The position numbers were made by a program, and so were the translations under genes. Shown piece after piece: positions 21,947 to 33,658 of a stretch of 64,000 nt of DNA. The first letter of the stretch is position 1; each line of letters starts with the position of its first letter. A model generated the notes under the pieces. The model searched no databases. It was not told where the DNA came from and worked only from the letters and a program-made list of their open reading frames with translations. Source of the stretch: Zygaena filipendulae (Eukaryota > Arthropoda > Insecta > Lepidoptera > Zygaenidae); NCBI GenBank assembly GCA_907165275.2, contig OU015654.1:7519501-7583500 (forward strand), read 5' to 3'.

Positions 21947-22944
21947 ATGCCAAAGAAAAGTTTAACCAATTCTAAAATTCAAGAGGTTTTGTTAATACCA
22001 TTAGGTAGTGAAGACGAACAAGACTTTCAGGCGCTGAAAATGATCATGATATTGCTAAAATCCATAGTTTCGTCTAGTGCCTGGCTGGCTAGCTTCCACC
22101 TTCAAGTTGAAAATCTGTTGTCAAGCACCTAACGGTGTATTCCGGCAGACTTACTTGAAAGCCAGTTCCCATTCCCATTCTAGGTTGGCAACGCACATGC
22201 ATGCCCTATAGTGCCCAGATGTCCATGGGCGGTGGTAATCACACACATCAGGTGCCACCTGCCCGTTTGCCACCTATGCTATAGAAAAAGACCAACTGTG
22301 TGACACATTTATTGAATCGAAGCATGACGCTGATGTTGCTTCACTTTCCAGATATGAACTAGATCCAGGAATATAATCCACAACTAAGACTTCCTAATAA
22401 TCTGGTTTCGGCAAGAGTGCCGACATTTTTATCCGTCTTGCAAGATGTATTCCTGGGCACCAAAATTACAAGTTATTCTTCGATAACAAATACACGAGCC
22501 CTGAATTGATTTCTCACCTGGCCAAGATAGTTATAATATATTCAATGGAAATCGTAAACAAAGGACGTTTAGGCAAATCTTTAAAAATCCCAACATTGAA
22601 GAACCTGGAAACTAAAAAAGAGGAAGTAGGATATTCAAACAAGCGGGTGGTAGTTTGAAGTGGCAAAGAGCTCATGCATGTGTGGCCCATCAGTAAATAA
22701 AAAACGAGGTCGACCATCTTCTGCAAACGATGACCATATTGAGCTAAAGAGGTCAAATGATGCTATTATTTCTCCTCGAGATGTAAGGCGTGATGGGTTT
22801 GAACGTTTTCCTTTAAAGAAAGAGTAATATCAGTGCTGCAAGTATCCTGGATGCAAAGGGAAAACATTTATAGCCTGCGAGAAATTAAATGTAAAACTTT
22901 GTCTCAACAATAATAGTAATTGCTTTATGGAGTTCCATCTATAG
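21947..22944 (+). pseudogene. Decayed piggyBac transposase
   Basis: MPKKSLTNSKIQEVLL at 21947 starts after a possible acceptor (TTTCTGTTTTAG). After a LINE-derived insertion, the frame around 22420-22620 reads LFFDNKYTSPELISHLAK and IVNKGRLGKS, resembling the catalytic and post-catalytic piggyBac segments. From 22690 come KRGRPSSA, RDVRRDGFERFP and a cysteine-rich tail (YQCCKYPGCKGK, ACEKLNVKLCL, NCFMEFH) typical of the piggyBac C-terminal zinc-binding domain. Stops and shifts occur throughout, and much of the DDD core is missing or unreadable. Clearly non-functional. Confidence 0.84.
22130..22290 (+). mobile_element. LINE 3' end fragment inside the piggyBac element
   Basis: GTTGGCAACGCACATGCATG, GTGTCCATGGGCGGTGGTAAT and GTTTGCCACCTATGCTATA form a 3'-terminal segment that I recognise as a common lepidopteran LINE tail. 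It interrupts the transposase between its N-terminal and middle parts. The clade is not assigned. Confidence 0.6.
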
Positions 22945-23110
22945 TTAATGCATAATGTACCATTTATGGAACAGAATAAAAAAACTAATTTTCTACCACT
23001 TTTTTTCATTTATGAATTTTTTTAGTATTTTTCCCAGAACCTGGAGCCTAAATAAAAGCACATAAAATTTATTTTATGAAAAAATAAAAAATCATGCAGT
23101 GTAGGGTTAA

Positions 23111-24095
23111 AATAAGTGTCTATTTTTGGTTTCGCCAACAATTATTTAAAATACAACATCATCGTAAACTTAAATATCCCACCAAAAACATAAATGTAAA
23201 AAAGGAGAGCCAAGTTCAATACAAAAATTATGCTTGGCTATGGACTTCACCGCAAAAAGAATGGAGATCTAAATGAGTGCCAAGTTCTATGCAAAATTGA
23301 AATATGTATTTATAGGAACAAAATAACATTATGAACAAGTATTAAACACCATGTCTTTGCTTTATTGGACACCAATAACAATTGCTGTTATTTAAAAATG
23401 TGAGATCTTAAAGTAGGTTAGATTTGACTTGACCAGTTTTCATTACATTAGTTATTTTAAAAGTTATTAAACATATTATTATTATTAACATATTATTTTT
23501 TTTTATTCTGATAAAATGATTTTTATTTCTACGGATCGTGGGTCCAGATTTTTTTCTATGTAGGTACCTACCTAAATTTTTTACAACCATCAGCAGCAGC
23601 CGATGCATTTTAAAGTAAAAAACTTCAGAAAATGGAAAATATGCGTTGACTGTATGTACTTAGTTTCTTTTGCCTTCTCTGAAAGAGGTAAATGTTTCCT
23701 AAAAAAATAAAAGTGACGTCATGTGTCAAGCTTGGCTGTGATTGGTGTTTCGTTGCAACGTTCTGTTTCACAAAATTAAAAGTGGAATATTTTGGAAACT
23801 ATTGAAATTTTTTTAGTAAATCTTTCACGATAATGCTTTTCTAAGGCTCTATTTTTGAAATATTGACACAATTTCTTATTATAAATTTCATGCAAGTACC
23901 ATTTCTGGCAATAATGGGCGTAGGTAACAAGACTTCGTGAATTGGAAAATATTAAAGAGTAGTAAGTAGATACTAGATACATCATTTTTTGAAGATGTGC
24001 CATTTCAGATCATACGGGTGTAGATAAAGTATTGTATGCAACTGTTTAAAATAGGGTATTTGCATGAAATTTATAACACTAGATATCCCGAAATA
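23111..24095. other. Non-coding stretch
   Basis: AT-rich, with no supportable gene. 23620-23720 contains a relative of the repeat at 5577-5760 (ACTTCAGAA, then TTGCCTTCT-TGAAAGAGG). The short minus-strand ORFs here look like chance. Confidence 0.4.
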
Positions 24096-24099
24096 ATAA

Positions 24100-24250
24100 A
24101 AAGTACCCTAAGTATATCCTTTTTTGTAGTGCTCACAACACAACATGTAGGTAGGTGTGTAAAATTTTATGACAATCTGTTCAATAGAAATGGCGTGAAA
24201 GCGTAACAAATAAAGAAACAAACTCACATTCGCATTTATAATATTATAGT
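24100..24250 (-). mobile_element. Helitron 5' portion
   Basis: Read on the minus strand it has TATAATATTATAAATGCGAATGTGAG and GCTTTCACGCCATTTCTATTG, followed by an AAATTTTACA-like block, matching the 5' half of the 17340 and 39388 copies. The GC-rich 3' end is absent. Confidence 0.6.
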
Positions 24251-24719
24251 TGGTACCTATAGTTAGGATTAGATATTTAGTTACCAGTGATACTCTAATA
24301 GATATTTATTTATTTATTTATTACACAAAATTTTTCACAGCTTTACAGTTATACTAATACACTGTGAAATTAAAACCCGTGTTTTGGTTCCCTTTTTAGA
24401 ATAAGCACGTGGTTACTCAATATTTTGTCGATAGAAGCGCTCGCTGGTTGTAAACAAACGCTGAGTCATACAAATCATATGCGACATCTAATAGATTTCT
24501 AGAAGTCTCTAAACTTTCAGTCTTGTCTAAGTAGGTATCTATGTGTTCGTTTTTTTGCGTAAGTAAAAAAGCTTTGTGCAGTAGGCGTGGTAAAGATTCT
24601 ATCACAAAACATCATAAGCTTTATGGAAGCTATTACCAACAAGTATGATGTAGGTAATCACATAACCACTGACCGGTGATGGTATCATCTGTGGTTATAT
24701 GCTACGAAGTGTCCGCATT

Positions 24720-24990
24720 GTGGGGTGATTGTGTTTACATACAAACAGGCCGGGAGCGTGTGAGCTTGTGTGCGTGGAGCGTCGAGGGCCCATGCCCCGA
24801 GTGACACCTCTTGTAGGTGTTTTCAGGACTCGCGTAGCGTCCGCACTCCGAAGTCACAGTTCGCATGTACGCCGCGCCGGCACATCGTGCCCACCGTGCC
24901 GCGACGCGCCGCCGACTCCGCGTCTACGCGCTACGATTTCGTAGCACTATAAACTCTGCGAGTGTCGTAGTAAAACATTGTTATTTTCAT
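24720..24990 (+). other. GC-rich island of unknown role (possible promoter or first exon)
   Basis: About 230 bp of strongly GC-rich, CpG-containing sequence stands alone in AT-rich surroundings and ends CACTATAAACTCTGCGAGTG. The plus-strand ORFs across it (about 60-70 residues, Arg- and Ser-rich) overlap in two frames and match no family. It has no inverted ends and no LTR partner in the window. It could be a TSS-proximal exon of a plus-strand gene, for instance the one beginning at 52498, but nothing proves this. Confidence 0.3.
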
Positions 24991-25574
24991 CAATAACAAA
25001 AACATTTTCATTTAATACGCGCTAAGAAGCGCTATAGAGCTGAAGTATTTAATTAAGTTTTGTACTATAATTCTTATATTTAATTACATAGTAATAATTG
25101 GTCTAGAAGAAAGTGGTTGGTACATTACACATAATATTAGGTACATAAGATTGTGATGATTGTGACATAAGTATGCTAAAGAAACTCCTTTAGTGCCTTT
25201 ATTAAGTAAGTGTATAAAAATTTTCTGTAATTTTTTTTTTAGGATTTAATTGTATAAATTCATCAATTTCTTATTTGAATGTTGCTGGCAGAGTTGAAAT
25301 TTCCGTGCTCCTTATACCTACTGTATGTAAGTAGAGGGTAAAAGAATCACGTGTTAGGTCAGGCGGTATTGTCTTGACTCTTGACAGAAAGTAGACTTGT
25401 TTAAAATATTACTTTCAAAGTGTATTTTTTACTTATCATAATACTCTTTGAGAATAATAACGTCAAGTCTACTGAGTAGTCCTTCGATGAGAAATTAACA
25501 TCCAAAATTGAGATTGATGAGTGTATGATTCTATTATCCTCTGAATTTATTATTATTATTATGTCACTACACAG

Positions 25575-25755
25575 TATAAAACAAAGTCGCTTTCCGCTGT
25601 CTGTATGTCCTATGTATGCTTAAATCTTTAAAACTAAGCATCTGATTAGCATACGGTTTTCACCAATAGCTCTATCTATATATTTTATCCTGGAATTCCC
25701 GCGGCAATTCCGTAATTACCGCGGGTAAAACCGCGGGGGACGCGGGGAGCTGATG
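25575..25755 (+). mobile_element. Helitron variant
   Basis: AGTATAAAACAAAGTCGCTTTCCGCTGTCTG, TCTTTAAAACTAAGCATCTG and CGGAATTCCCGCGG-type blocks with a 3' hairpin (ACCGCGGGTAAAACCGCGG) match the subfamily at 43325. The CTAG terminus is degraded to GCTGATG. Confidence 0.6.
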
Positions 25756-27430
25756 GCCGCTGTCACTTGTGACCAATTAGTACATTATTTTTGGTATTCT
25801 CATTTAATCTATATTTATAAAATTCTTTGTCCTGAATGACTGATGGATCAACGCCCAGCTTAAACCGCTGATCGTAGAGACCTGAGACTTAGATAAGAAA
25901 GGATTTTTGAAAATTCAACCCCTAAGGGGATGAAAAGCAGTCGCAAAGTTTGTATGGAATAATTTCGCGGGAACTTCGTAATTATCGCATAATTATAAAA
26001 AGGAGGTAACCTGAGAAAATTTTATCATTTGCTACAGGTGAGCATATGTCACTAATTCAGCCGTATTTAGGTTTGTTCTAGTACCTACCTAATCTAAAGA
26101 GTCACGTGAGTTTCGGAATCTCCTGAGGAACTCTTTGTATCAGGATAAAAACGATTGTAATCTTTGTGTGTTAATCCAGAATATAGTCTATCTGTTTGAC
26201 AATATATGCTTATTTGTTTGCTAACATGAGACCTAAACATCCAAATATTCATATTTATTTTAGCATCAGAGGATATGACCTATCCAGTCATAGTAATATT
26301 TTGGCATCGCGACGACATTTTAATATACCTACTTAAAAATATTCCAATATACGCAACAGTTACCCCAGTGCATGTCTAAACACCATTGGGCCATGGGAAA
26401 ACCTAGTCAGTGTTCAATAAAAATATGGTAATCTAGACCACATTCACATTCTGTATCCAACTTTAAGTACCTATTTAAATCGATTCAGCTGTCAAAAATT
26501 GTTTGTACCTATATAATATGCCCCTTTCGTATCTATTTAAAATAAAGTGGGATTAGGTACTCTATGAGTTGGTAGATAGATACTTATTTATCAGAATTAT
26601 TAATTAAATATAGGTATTCTAATACTTACAATTAGTTGTATTCCTCTACAGATGCTCTAAATGCCATTAAGATAAAAGTGAGTAGGTATATATATATGGA
26701 TAGGACCTAAACTACATTAACTATTCCAAATAGAAATTAAATTAATAAAAATTCTTCTCCATGAAGGGTGCAGTGAACTTGAAACTTGAACAAAACAAAG
26801 ATAACAAAATCCACAGCGACTAAAATCCTGAAAGATACATTTCACAATATCATATTACAGTAAATGTTGTTCGTTTCCGAATTTTCGATGGGTTTGTCAA
26901 CATTTGCCCTCCTCTTGTCGGTACAGGCTGCTATTTATGGGTTATGTTTTGCCTGAATTTATTTGAGGTAAGTATATACCTAAAGAAGTCTGGTTATACA
27001 GGGTGTAAATTTGAACAAGGAACTTATTCCAACCCAACATATTATGGTTTTCTCGCGTTCTTGCAAGATTCTCGCGTGAATGTGGAGCGGGCATTAAAAA
27101 CGTGGATTTACGCATGATTTACGCGGGCACATCAGATTATGGGCGCGCCAGCAGCAATAGGTACAAAGAAACTGATTTTGGAAAGACCCTTATAAATATG
27201 ATCTATCAGCGCGTTCACAACTTGCGCGCTCAATTTTAATGTATTTTTTTTATCAAAATGTAAATTCAGGGTTTTTTTAGGTGTAGCTTTTATACCGATG
27301 TTCGGGGACCAGAAACTCTTTCCATGCCAAGCGTGGGTAACATTACCGTTTTCTGTTACACGATATTACGATAACGAGGTCGATACATTATTTGTGTAGT
27401 TTTCAAACATGTAGCATATTGACAACATTA
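25756..27430. other. Non-coding AT-rich stretch
   Basis: No gene and no well-bounded repeat was found. 25900-26010 has weak Helitron-like words. Confidence 0.35.
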
Positions 27431-27933
27431 TGGTAAGTTCACACGCGTGCGTTCAACTCTACATTCAACGTGCACATTCACATTCACGAGCGTGTAAACG
27501 GTACGCCCGAGCCCGTGAACGCGCCTGTGAACGTGAATGCCGCGAATCGGGCAAGTGTCGGTTTTTTGGCAAAGTTCAAAGGATGAATGTGCGGGCGCCC
27601 GGTGACTGTTTACACGCGCGCGGGCAGTCAGTCTGTCCCGCGCTTTCGCGACGAGTGGATCTTCATTCAACGTTGCTAAGAAAGTCGCTACGATCGGATA
27701 TTACAACATGGCGGAATGGTCATAATTTTGTTTCTTTTTCCAATAAAAATAAGTTAAGCCAAAGGATATGGCAGCAACAACACCGAGATCCTCGCTGCTC
27801 GCCATTCTGGCACTGACTGACACGACGGCGTGCGTGTAAACAGCTTGAATGTCCGCCGGCCCGGGACGGGCTGCATGCCGCGCAGCCCGCCAGGCAGCCC
27901 GCCGGGCTGCACGGCGCGCGTGTGAACTTAGCA
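27431..27933 (-). mobile_element. PIF/Harbinger-type non-autonomous element
   Basis: The terminal repeats TGGTAAGTTCACACGCG (left) and TGCTAAGTTCACACGCG (reverse complement of right) are flanked on both sides by TTA (27428-27430 and 27934-27936), the 3-bp TWA target duplication of PIF/Harbinger. The interior is GC-rich. On the minus strand it keeps a 34-codon ORF (ATG near 27807) reading MASSEDLGVVAAISFG...YWKKKQN. This resembles the short acidic-then-basic N-terminus of Harbinger nucleases, but nothing follows. Confidence 0.8.
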
Positions 27934-28557
27934 TTACACATCGCAAAAAACCACAAGTACTATATAAGTATAGCCTACCTAGTTTTTTGCGATAGGTATG
28001 TAATGTTGGCAACATGCTACATGTTTGAAAACTACACAAATCGAGTAGAAAAAGCAAAATAACCAGGAGAGCGAACCTCCGACTGGTAGCGTTGTATGGG
28101 AGGTTTCCCCACTTTACTACTAGGACTTCTTAACAACATTCGTGACAAATTATCGAGTTATATAATATTTATTAGTTTGCTGATGCCATCTTCGTATGAA
28201 ATTTTTTATAATATAAACTTAAATATATTATCTCAAAAATAAAATAATATAAACTTAAAAATAATATAAACTTAAAAATAAAATATTTTAGATATAAATA
28301 ACTTTTTGCACAAAAATAATGAGGCTGTTAATACAGTCTCAGTCTCTGAAAGTGCTTATTTGTGCAGGATATAGGCTGCACAAAATCGAATTTTGTGCAC
28401 TAGTGCACTGACGAATCTACTCATAAATGTATCTATATTAAGGCAAGGAAATGAGCCATACAGTCAAACACAAGAAGTTCATAAATAGAACTTGTGTTTA
28501 TGAAAAAAGAGAATACCTACTGTTAAAAATATAATTGTAATTATAGCTATAGAAGAG

Positions 28558-28604
28558 CGGGGTCTCCTAACACAGATATTGTTATACTTAAAAGGAGACC
28601 CCAG
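28558..28604. repeat. Short perfect hairpin
   Basis: GGGGTCTCCT at 28560 pairs with AGGAGACCCC at 28593 across a roughly 23-bp AT-rich loop. No transposon ends are evident. Confidence 0.45.
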
Positions 28605-28640
28605 TCATGTTCTAGTTTACTTTAAAGTTACCTATTGAAT

Positions 28641-28983
28641 AATAGTACATTGTTATCCTAGGGGTGAAAGCAAGTGAGTCTGGGGTGAGTCTTTCTCCCG
28701 AGGATAACACTGTGCTTTTCATTACGAATGCAAGGAAAGTCAAAATAAAAATAGGAATTAGCTAAAGAAAAAAATTAGTTAATTTTATTTTACATAGGTA
28801 AATCAACCATTAGGTGTGCTACTGGCCAGTAAGTATACCCCCTATGACATAAAAAAAAAACTTGAGTTTCTGCAGTATCCAGCTGTCAGTTGAAAGCGAT
28901 TCTCCCTCGGGCTGAAAAGTGTTACTTTCAACCCGCTTCTCAGGCAACTTCAGACCTACTTTCCGAGTATGAGTAATGAAAAC
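28641..28983. mobile_element. Bipartite fold-back repeat, copy 1
   Basis: It starts AATAGTACATTGTTATCCTAGGG and ends GAGTATGAGTAATGAAAA. Inside, CTTTCTCCCGAGGATAACA is the inverse of the start, and TTTTCATTACGAATGCAAGGAAAGT is the inverse of the end. It therefore holds two inverted repeats in series. A second copy lies at 30166-30779. Confidence 0.65.
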
Positions 28984-30060
28984 TTATTTATTAAACTTAT
29001 TATTTATAATATTTACTTTAATTTATTTGCCTTATGTGTTTTTTAAGACATAAATATCGTTAATTGCCGGGAAAAACAATTTCCTTCAGTATTAAAAACT
29101 GTAGTGTACTAATTTTACTTTGAATTTTAACTAAAGAAATGTTATGTTATACAACTGTTTTATTTCCTTACAATCGAAGTGAAAAACAGAGTTTATAACT
29201 CGTCCACAAAACTATTTTTCTTCGACATTAGGGCGCACTACTATCGGGCTTTTGTTTTGGTTGAAAATGGTTCGTTTTGTGCACTTGTTGTAAAATCGAC
29301 TATCAGCGCTTGTTTCTACGCTTTAAGTACCTACTGTAACGCTTCACTTCTTTAGACGGCACTGTTTTTTTTATATTTTTTTGAGACTAGAATCGAATAC
29401 TGAACACCCTCTTCAATACGTCCGTCGTTCAACCTTACACCCAGTATGCGGTGCTCGGTTTAGGAATTAAATGTTACAAAGAGTTCTTAATGTAAATTAA
29501 TTGCTAAATTTCAATTTTAGTAAGTAGTCAGGTAGACCAGTTATTAAATACCGAATACCTAGTAAGCGCACTCCATACTTTATGATATTAAAACACACAA
29601 AAAATACGATCTTACCTAAAAGCATAGACTTCTCAGAAAAAAATGAGGTTTATGTTTAAAGAAACAATCAACGAGTAGATATTTAATCATTATATTCATC
29701 GAAGATGAATTTCATAAAATCAACGTCAAACCCAAACCCGTAAAACCATTAGCAGTGAAAAGAAAACTCTTCCTTATTCATAGCATTCTAAAGGCTATTG
29801 AAGGTTATGATAATAATTGTTGGTAGGTACATTTTATTTTGTAAAGATATATTTGCGCAACAATGAAACCTATAATTCAATATACCTAATACCGGTTCTA
29901 TCTATTTGACGCCTTTAACTCAAACGCCTAGTCATGAAATATGAACTAAACGCTTGAAAGATTTTATAATCGTCGCACCTTAACAAGATGGCTAAACGGC
30001 TTTAACGATTTGTATAAAATTTAGTAGGTATTTAGTTTAGATAATGTTTTGCATTTTAAG
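28984..30060. other. Non-coding AT-rich stretch
   Basis: No gene or bounded repeat could be supported. Confidence 0.35.
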
Positions 30061-32013
30061 TTTTTAACCGACTTCCAAAAAGGAGGAGGTTCTCTGTTCG
30101 ATTGTATGTATGTTGTTTTTTTTTGGATGTTCACCGATTACTCGAAGACGGTTGGACCGATTTGAAATAGTACATTGTTATCCTAGGGGTGAAAGTAACT
30201 TATTTAGTCCCGAGACGGGGTTTGGCGCCCGAGCGTAGCGAGCGCGCCTATAGATCGAGGGACTAAATAAGTCTTTCTCCCGAGGGTAACACTGTGCTTT
30301 TCATTACGAATGCAAGGAAAGTCAAAATAAAAATAGGAATTAGCTAAAGAAAAAATGAGTGAAGATCGGATAGTCGCTTGACACTTTCCCACCTATTTCT
30401 TTTTCTTTGGCCAGCTAGCTATTCAGCCAGTATTTTTTATTTACATTGTGGCGACCTAAAAAAAAATATTATCTTTAATTATTAAGTATTAATTAAAGAA
30501 AATAAAAAAATATAAATAGGAATTAGCTTAAGAAAAAGTGAGTGAATTTTATTTTAATTAATACCTACTTAAACTTTACGTTATTTCAATTTTACATCGC
30601 GCTGGCTGTATAGAAAGTTGAAACATGGTTCAATAGAAATGTGAAAATAGACCTAGTTTTTTTTTAATAATTTGACAGTTGTCAGTTGAAAGCGATTCTC
30701 CCTAGGGCTGAAAAGGGTTACTTTCAACCCGCTTCTCAGGCAACTTCAGACCTACTTTCCGAGTATGAGTAATGAAAAATAATTTTTTTGTTTGAAAGGG
30801 TATACTCCCAATTAGGTCCCATTGCCACCAAGTCGGGATCTGAGGATGGGATCTTGGAGAAATCGAGGGAATTCTTTTATTTAATTTAATTTATAGTTCT
30901 AAGAACCTGCTGACGATTACAAGTGATTGTAACCAATCCTAAGTAATAAATAGCTTTTGAATTTTGAATTTTTTTTGAAAAATTATAGGCACACCCATAG
31001 CGATTTGGGTATTTTTTATAGTAAATCGTTCTTTTGCTTTTGGAAAGCTAAATTTGAGGAAGTGGATGATGAAGAGCACAGATGGTCATCGGAACTACTC
31101 AACAATAATACGTATTTCACGGGTTCTGATTGGAGCGATTTCAAAAATTGTTTTTTTGTTTGAAAAGGGATACTCCCAAATTGATTCCATTGTCACCAAG
31201 CCGAGATCTGATGATGGGATCTTGGAGTAATCGAGGGAACTCTTCAAAAATTATAGGTACACCTATAGCGATTTTTGTATTTTTTATAGTCAATCGTTTA
31301 TTTGCTTTCGGAAAGCAAAATTTGAAGAAGTAGAACTGATGATAAAGACCACAGATGGTCATCGGAACTACTCAATAATAGGTATTTCACGGGTTCTGAA
31401 TCGTTAACTTTTATAAGGTTTTTAAACAATTTATGCTCGTCATGTACATGTACATGGTGAAGTGGAACTGATGGTGATGTACTAGGAGAACTCCTCAACA
31501 ATTAACGTCCCTGCTTCGGGAAAAGCAATATTTTGTAAAAGGTCATGAGCAGTTGACATTAGGCTATTGTAACTTAGCGAAATTACGAACTAAGTCACTT
31601 AAAAGCGAGAAATAAACAAAATTTTAACAAAAAAATTAAAACCGACTTCCAAAAACACAAAACTAAAAAGCTAAAAATAAAAAACTAAAAATAACAAAAT
31701 ATCGATTTAATCCAAAAGACAAAAACACACGTAATATTATTATTGGTTTGTGCTACCACTGATCGGTATGAAGTCGGTGACTAGCCAACTATGGAGGGGG
31801 CAGATGGGCTAAGTCGACTCCCGCCACCGGCTCTTCGTGAAAAGAACAACAACAAAGGCTTGTCACCGAATTCACACCGATCAGTGGTAGCACAAACCAA
31901 TAATAATATTACGTGTGTTTTTGTCTTTTGGATTAAATCGGTATTTTGTTATTTTTAGTTTTTTAGTTTTGTGTTTTTGTAAGTCGGTTTTAATTTTTTT
32001 GTTAAAATTTTTT
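30061..32013 (+). mobile_element. Composite fold-back element (AACCGACTTCC family), copy B
   Basis: It opens TTTTTAACCGACTTCCAAAAAGG, as the inverse of the right end of copy A. Two to three imperfect ~300-bp body units follow (CACCGATTACTCGAAGACGG; CCCAATTAGGTCCCATTGCC; AAGCAAAATTTGAAGAAGT). It then enters the fold-back module at about 31600-32013, whose arms share ACACACGTAATATTATTATTG and CACTGATCGGT. Two insertions interrupt it: 30166-30779, and about 85 bp near 30878-30965 that resembles a LINE tail. It is the same architecture as copy A in the opposite orientation. Confidence 0.8.
30166..30779. mobile_element. Bipartite fold-back repeat, copy 2, nested in composite copy B
   Basis: It shares both ends with 28641-28983. 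It has an extra inner hairpin, AACTTATTTAGTCCC pairing with GGGACTAAATAAGTC, around a GC-rich loop (CCCGAGCGTAGCGAGCGCGCC). It cleanly splits the host repeat between GGACCGATTTGAAA and TTTTTTTGTTTGAAAGGG. Confidence 0.7.
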
Positions 32014-32502
32014 CTATTTAAAAATCTTAGGTACCTACATAAAGAAAAATTTTTGTATAACGCCATATCGTAAATCGTACTTCTTACAATGGAAGTTTGT
32101 TGCCATTGGATGTTATTATGTTCCTATATTATTATTTAACACCTTTAAAGGTTTTAAACGTGCAATCCTTGTATATAATAATATATATGATATATTAATA
32201 GATTATTTATTATACATATAAAAATGAATACCTATTTCCCTTGGTCACGGCATCACGCGTGAACGACTGGACCGTATATACCTACCTATACATTTTGTTT
32301 TATTTCCTCTGAGGGGGTAGAGAGAAGGACATATTATGGTAGAGACGTTTTATTCTGGAATTCCCGCGGGAATTCCGAAATGACCGCATTATAAAAACGC
32401 GTAGGTACAAAAAACCTTAAATTTTATTTTTGTTAATAGACCATATTGAAGTCATTTAAAATTTAGTAAGTGTTACAATTGAATTTTTGTACTTACAATC
32501 TA

Positions 32503-32870
32503 ACAGTAATAATAGTAAAATAGTAGTTACCTAGTAAATAAAAAAATAACAAAACCGGCAGAGAATTACAGTTCTGTGTGTGAGCGTGCGCATGAGTGTG
32601 TGTGTGTGTGTGCCGCCGCACCGCACCAAGACGTAAAATTTTCAAAAGATATCTAATGAAAATCTGTGATAAATGAACACACACCACAATCAGTATGAAT
32701 AAATCCTAAATGCTGTTAGATAGTAAGTGCACACACACACATACCTACACTATCACACACACACACACACACTTATGCGCACGCTCGCATACAGAACTGT
32801 AATTTTCTGCCGGTTTTTTAATTTTTAATTTACTAGGTAACTACTATTTTACTATTACTATTTTTGGGGT
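32503..32870. mobile_element. Fold-back element with CA/TG-repeat inner arms
   Basis: About 110-bp arms: AGTAAAATAGTAGTTACCTAG, ACCGGCAGAGAATTACAGTTC and GAGCGTGCGCATGAGTG on the left recur inverted at 32755-32868. The inner ends of both arms are (TG)n and (CA)n. The roughly 140-bp middle has no ORF. Confidence 0.75.
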
Positions 32871-33119
32871 TCGGGATCTGGAGACCTAATAATACACGTT
32901 AGCCTAGATTAGGCTCCAGATTTCCTACTTTCTGTAACCACAGATAATATAATACCTGTAACTGAATCACATTTTATGTAGGTAGGATTTTATTTTATTT
33001 TTCTGGTGGAGATACCTGAATGATTATTATTACTTTATAAGTAGTTCGAACAAAATTTAAATCCGTGATAAAGTGAAAAACCATTTTTTAATAGAATTTG
33101 GAAAATTTATTAAATAAAC

Positions 33120-33312
33120 TAAGTGTGCCCCGCGGTTTCACCCGCATTAAACGTTTTTATGTAACAACTTTTTTCCCCGACATCCGATTAAAATGAAACA
33201 AAGCCTATATTATGCAGCTCCAGGCTAAGCTTAATCTACCTGTGAAAACCGCATGACAAGCCGTTCAGTGGATTCGGAGATTATCGCGAACAGACAGACA
33301 GACAGAAAAGAA
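33120..33312 (-). mobile_element. Helitron (minus strand)
   Basis: Minus-strand end GCGGGTGAAACCGCGGGGCACAC is close to the family 3' end. The body GATAATCTCCGAATCCACTGAACGG and a TCTGTCTGTCTG block follow the layout of the lepidopteran Helitrons here. The CTAG end is mutated to CTTAG. Confidence 0.6.
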
Positions 33313-33420
33313 ATTTTAAAACTTTTGTTTTTGGCTTAGTTACTCTTCTTTTATCACCCCTCTCAATTTTAGGTAAAAATATTCAATGTACAGAATTGCG
33401 GATTCTACTCTTTTAATATA

Positions 33421-33658
33421 TGGACGCAGATAAGCAATAACATGTTAACCCACAAAATTAAGTTATTGATTCAGAACGATTTATTGAGAGTTAGGGAACG
33501 TTTTTGAATTGTGTGTTTACCTTATTACATTGCTTAAATATGTGACTAAATATTGAACATAAAAAATGTTGACACAAAATGGCGCTCCTACTTTTAAAAC
33601 ACGATTTCATCAAAATTTCTCCAGTGTGGGTTAACATACTATTGCTTATCTATGTCCA
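33421..33658. mobile_element. MITE with GGAC-GATAAGCAATA ends
   Basis: The left end GGACGCAGATAAGCAATAAC pairs with the right end, reverse complement GGACATAGATAAGCAATAGT; inverted repeats of about 33 bp extend through ATGTTAACCCACA. The 238-bp AT-rich interior has no ORF. Related copies lie at 54293-54550 and 17560-17965. Confidence 0.75.

Larger units (their letters stand above)
21497..23106 (+). mobile_element. piggyBac-family transposon, intact ends, dead transposase
   Basis: The left end TTAA-CCCTACACTGCAT (21493-21509) is mirrored by ATGCAGTGTAGGG-TTAA (23094-23110). The TTAA target-site duplication plus CCC-starting inverted repeats define piggyBac. The 1610-bp interior holds a decayed transposase and a LINE tail fragment. 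Confidence 0.9.

Noticed and set aside
27428..28057. Host coding from the overlapping GC-rich ORFs on both strands
   Set aside because: They overlap in several frames inside an element with clear Harbinger ends, and are low in complexity.
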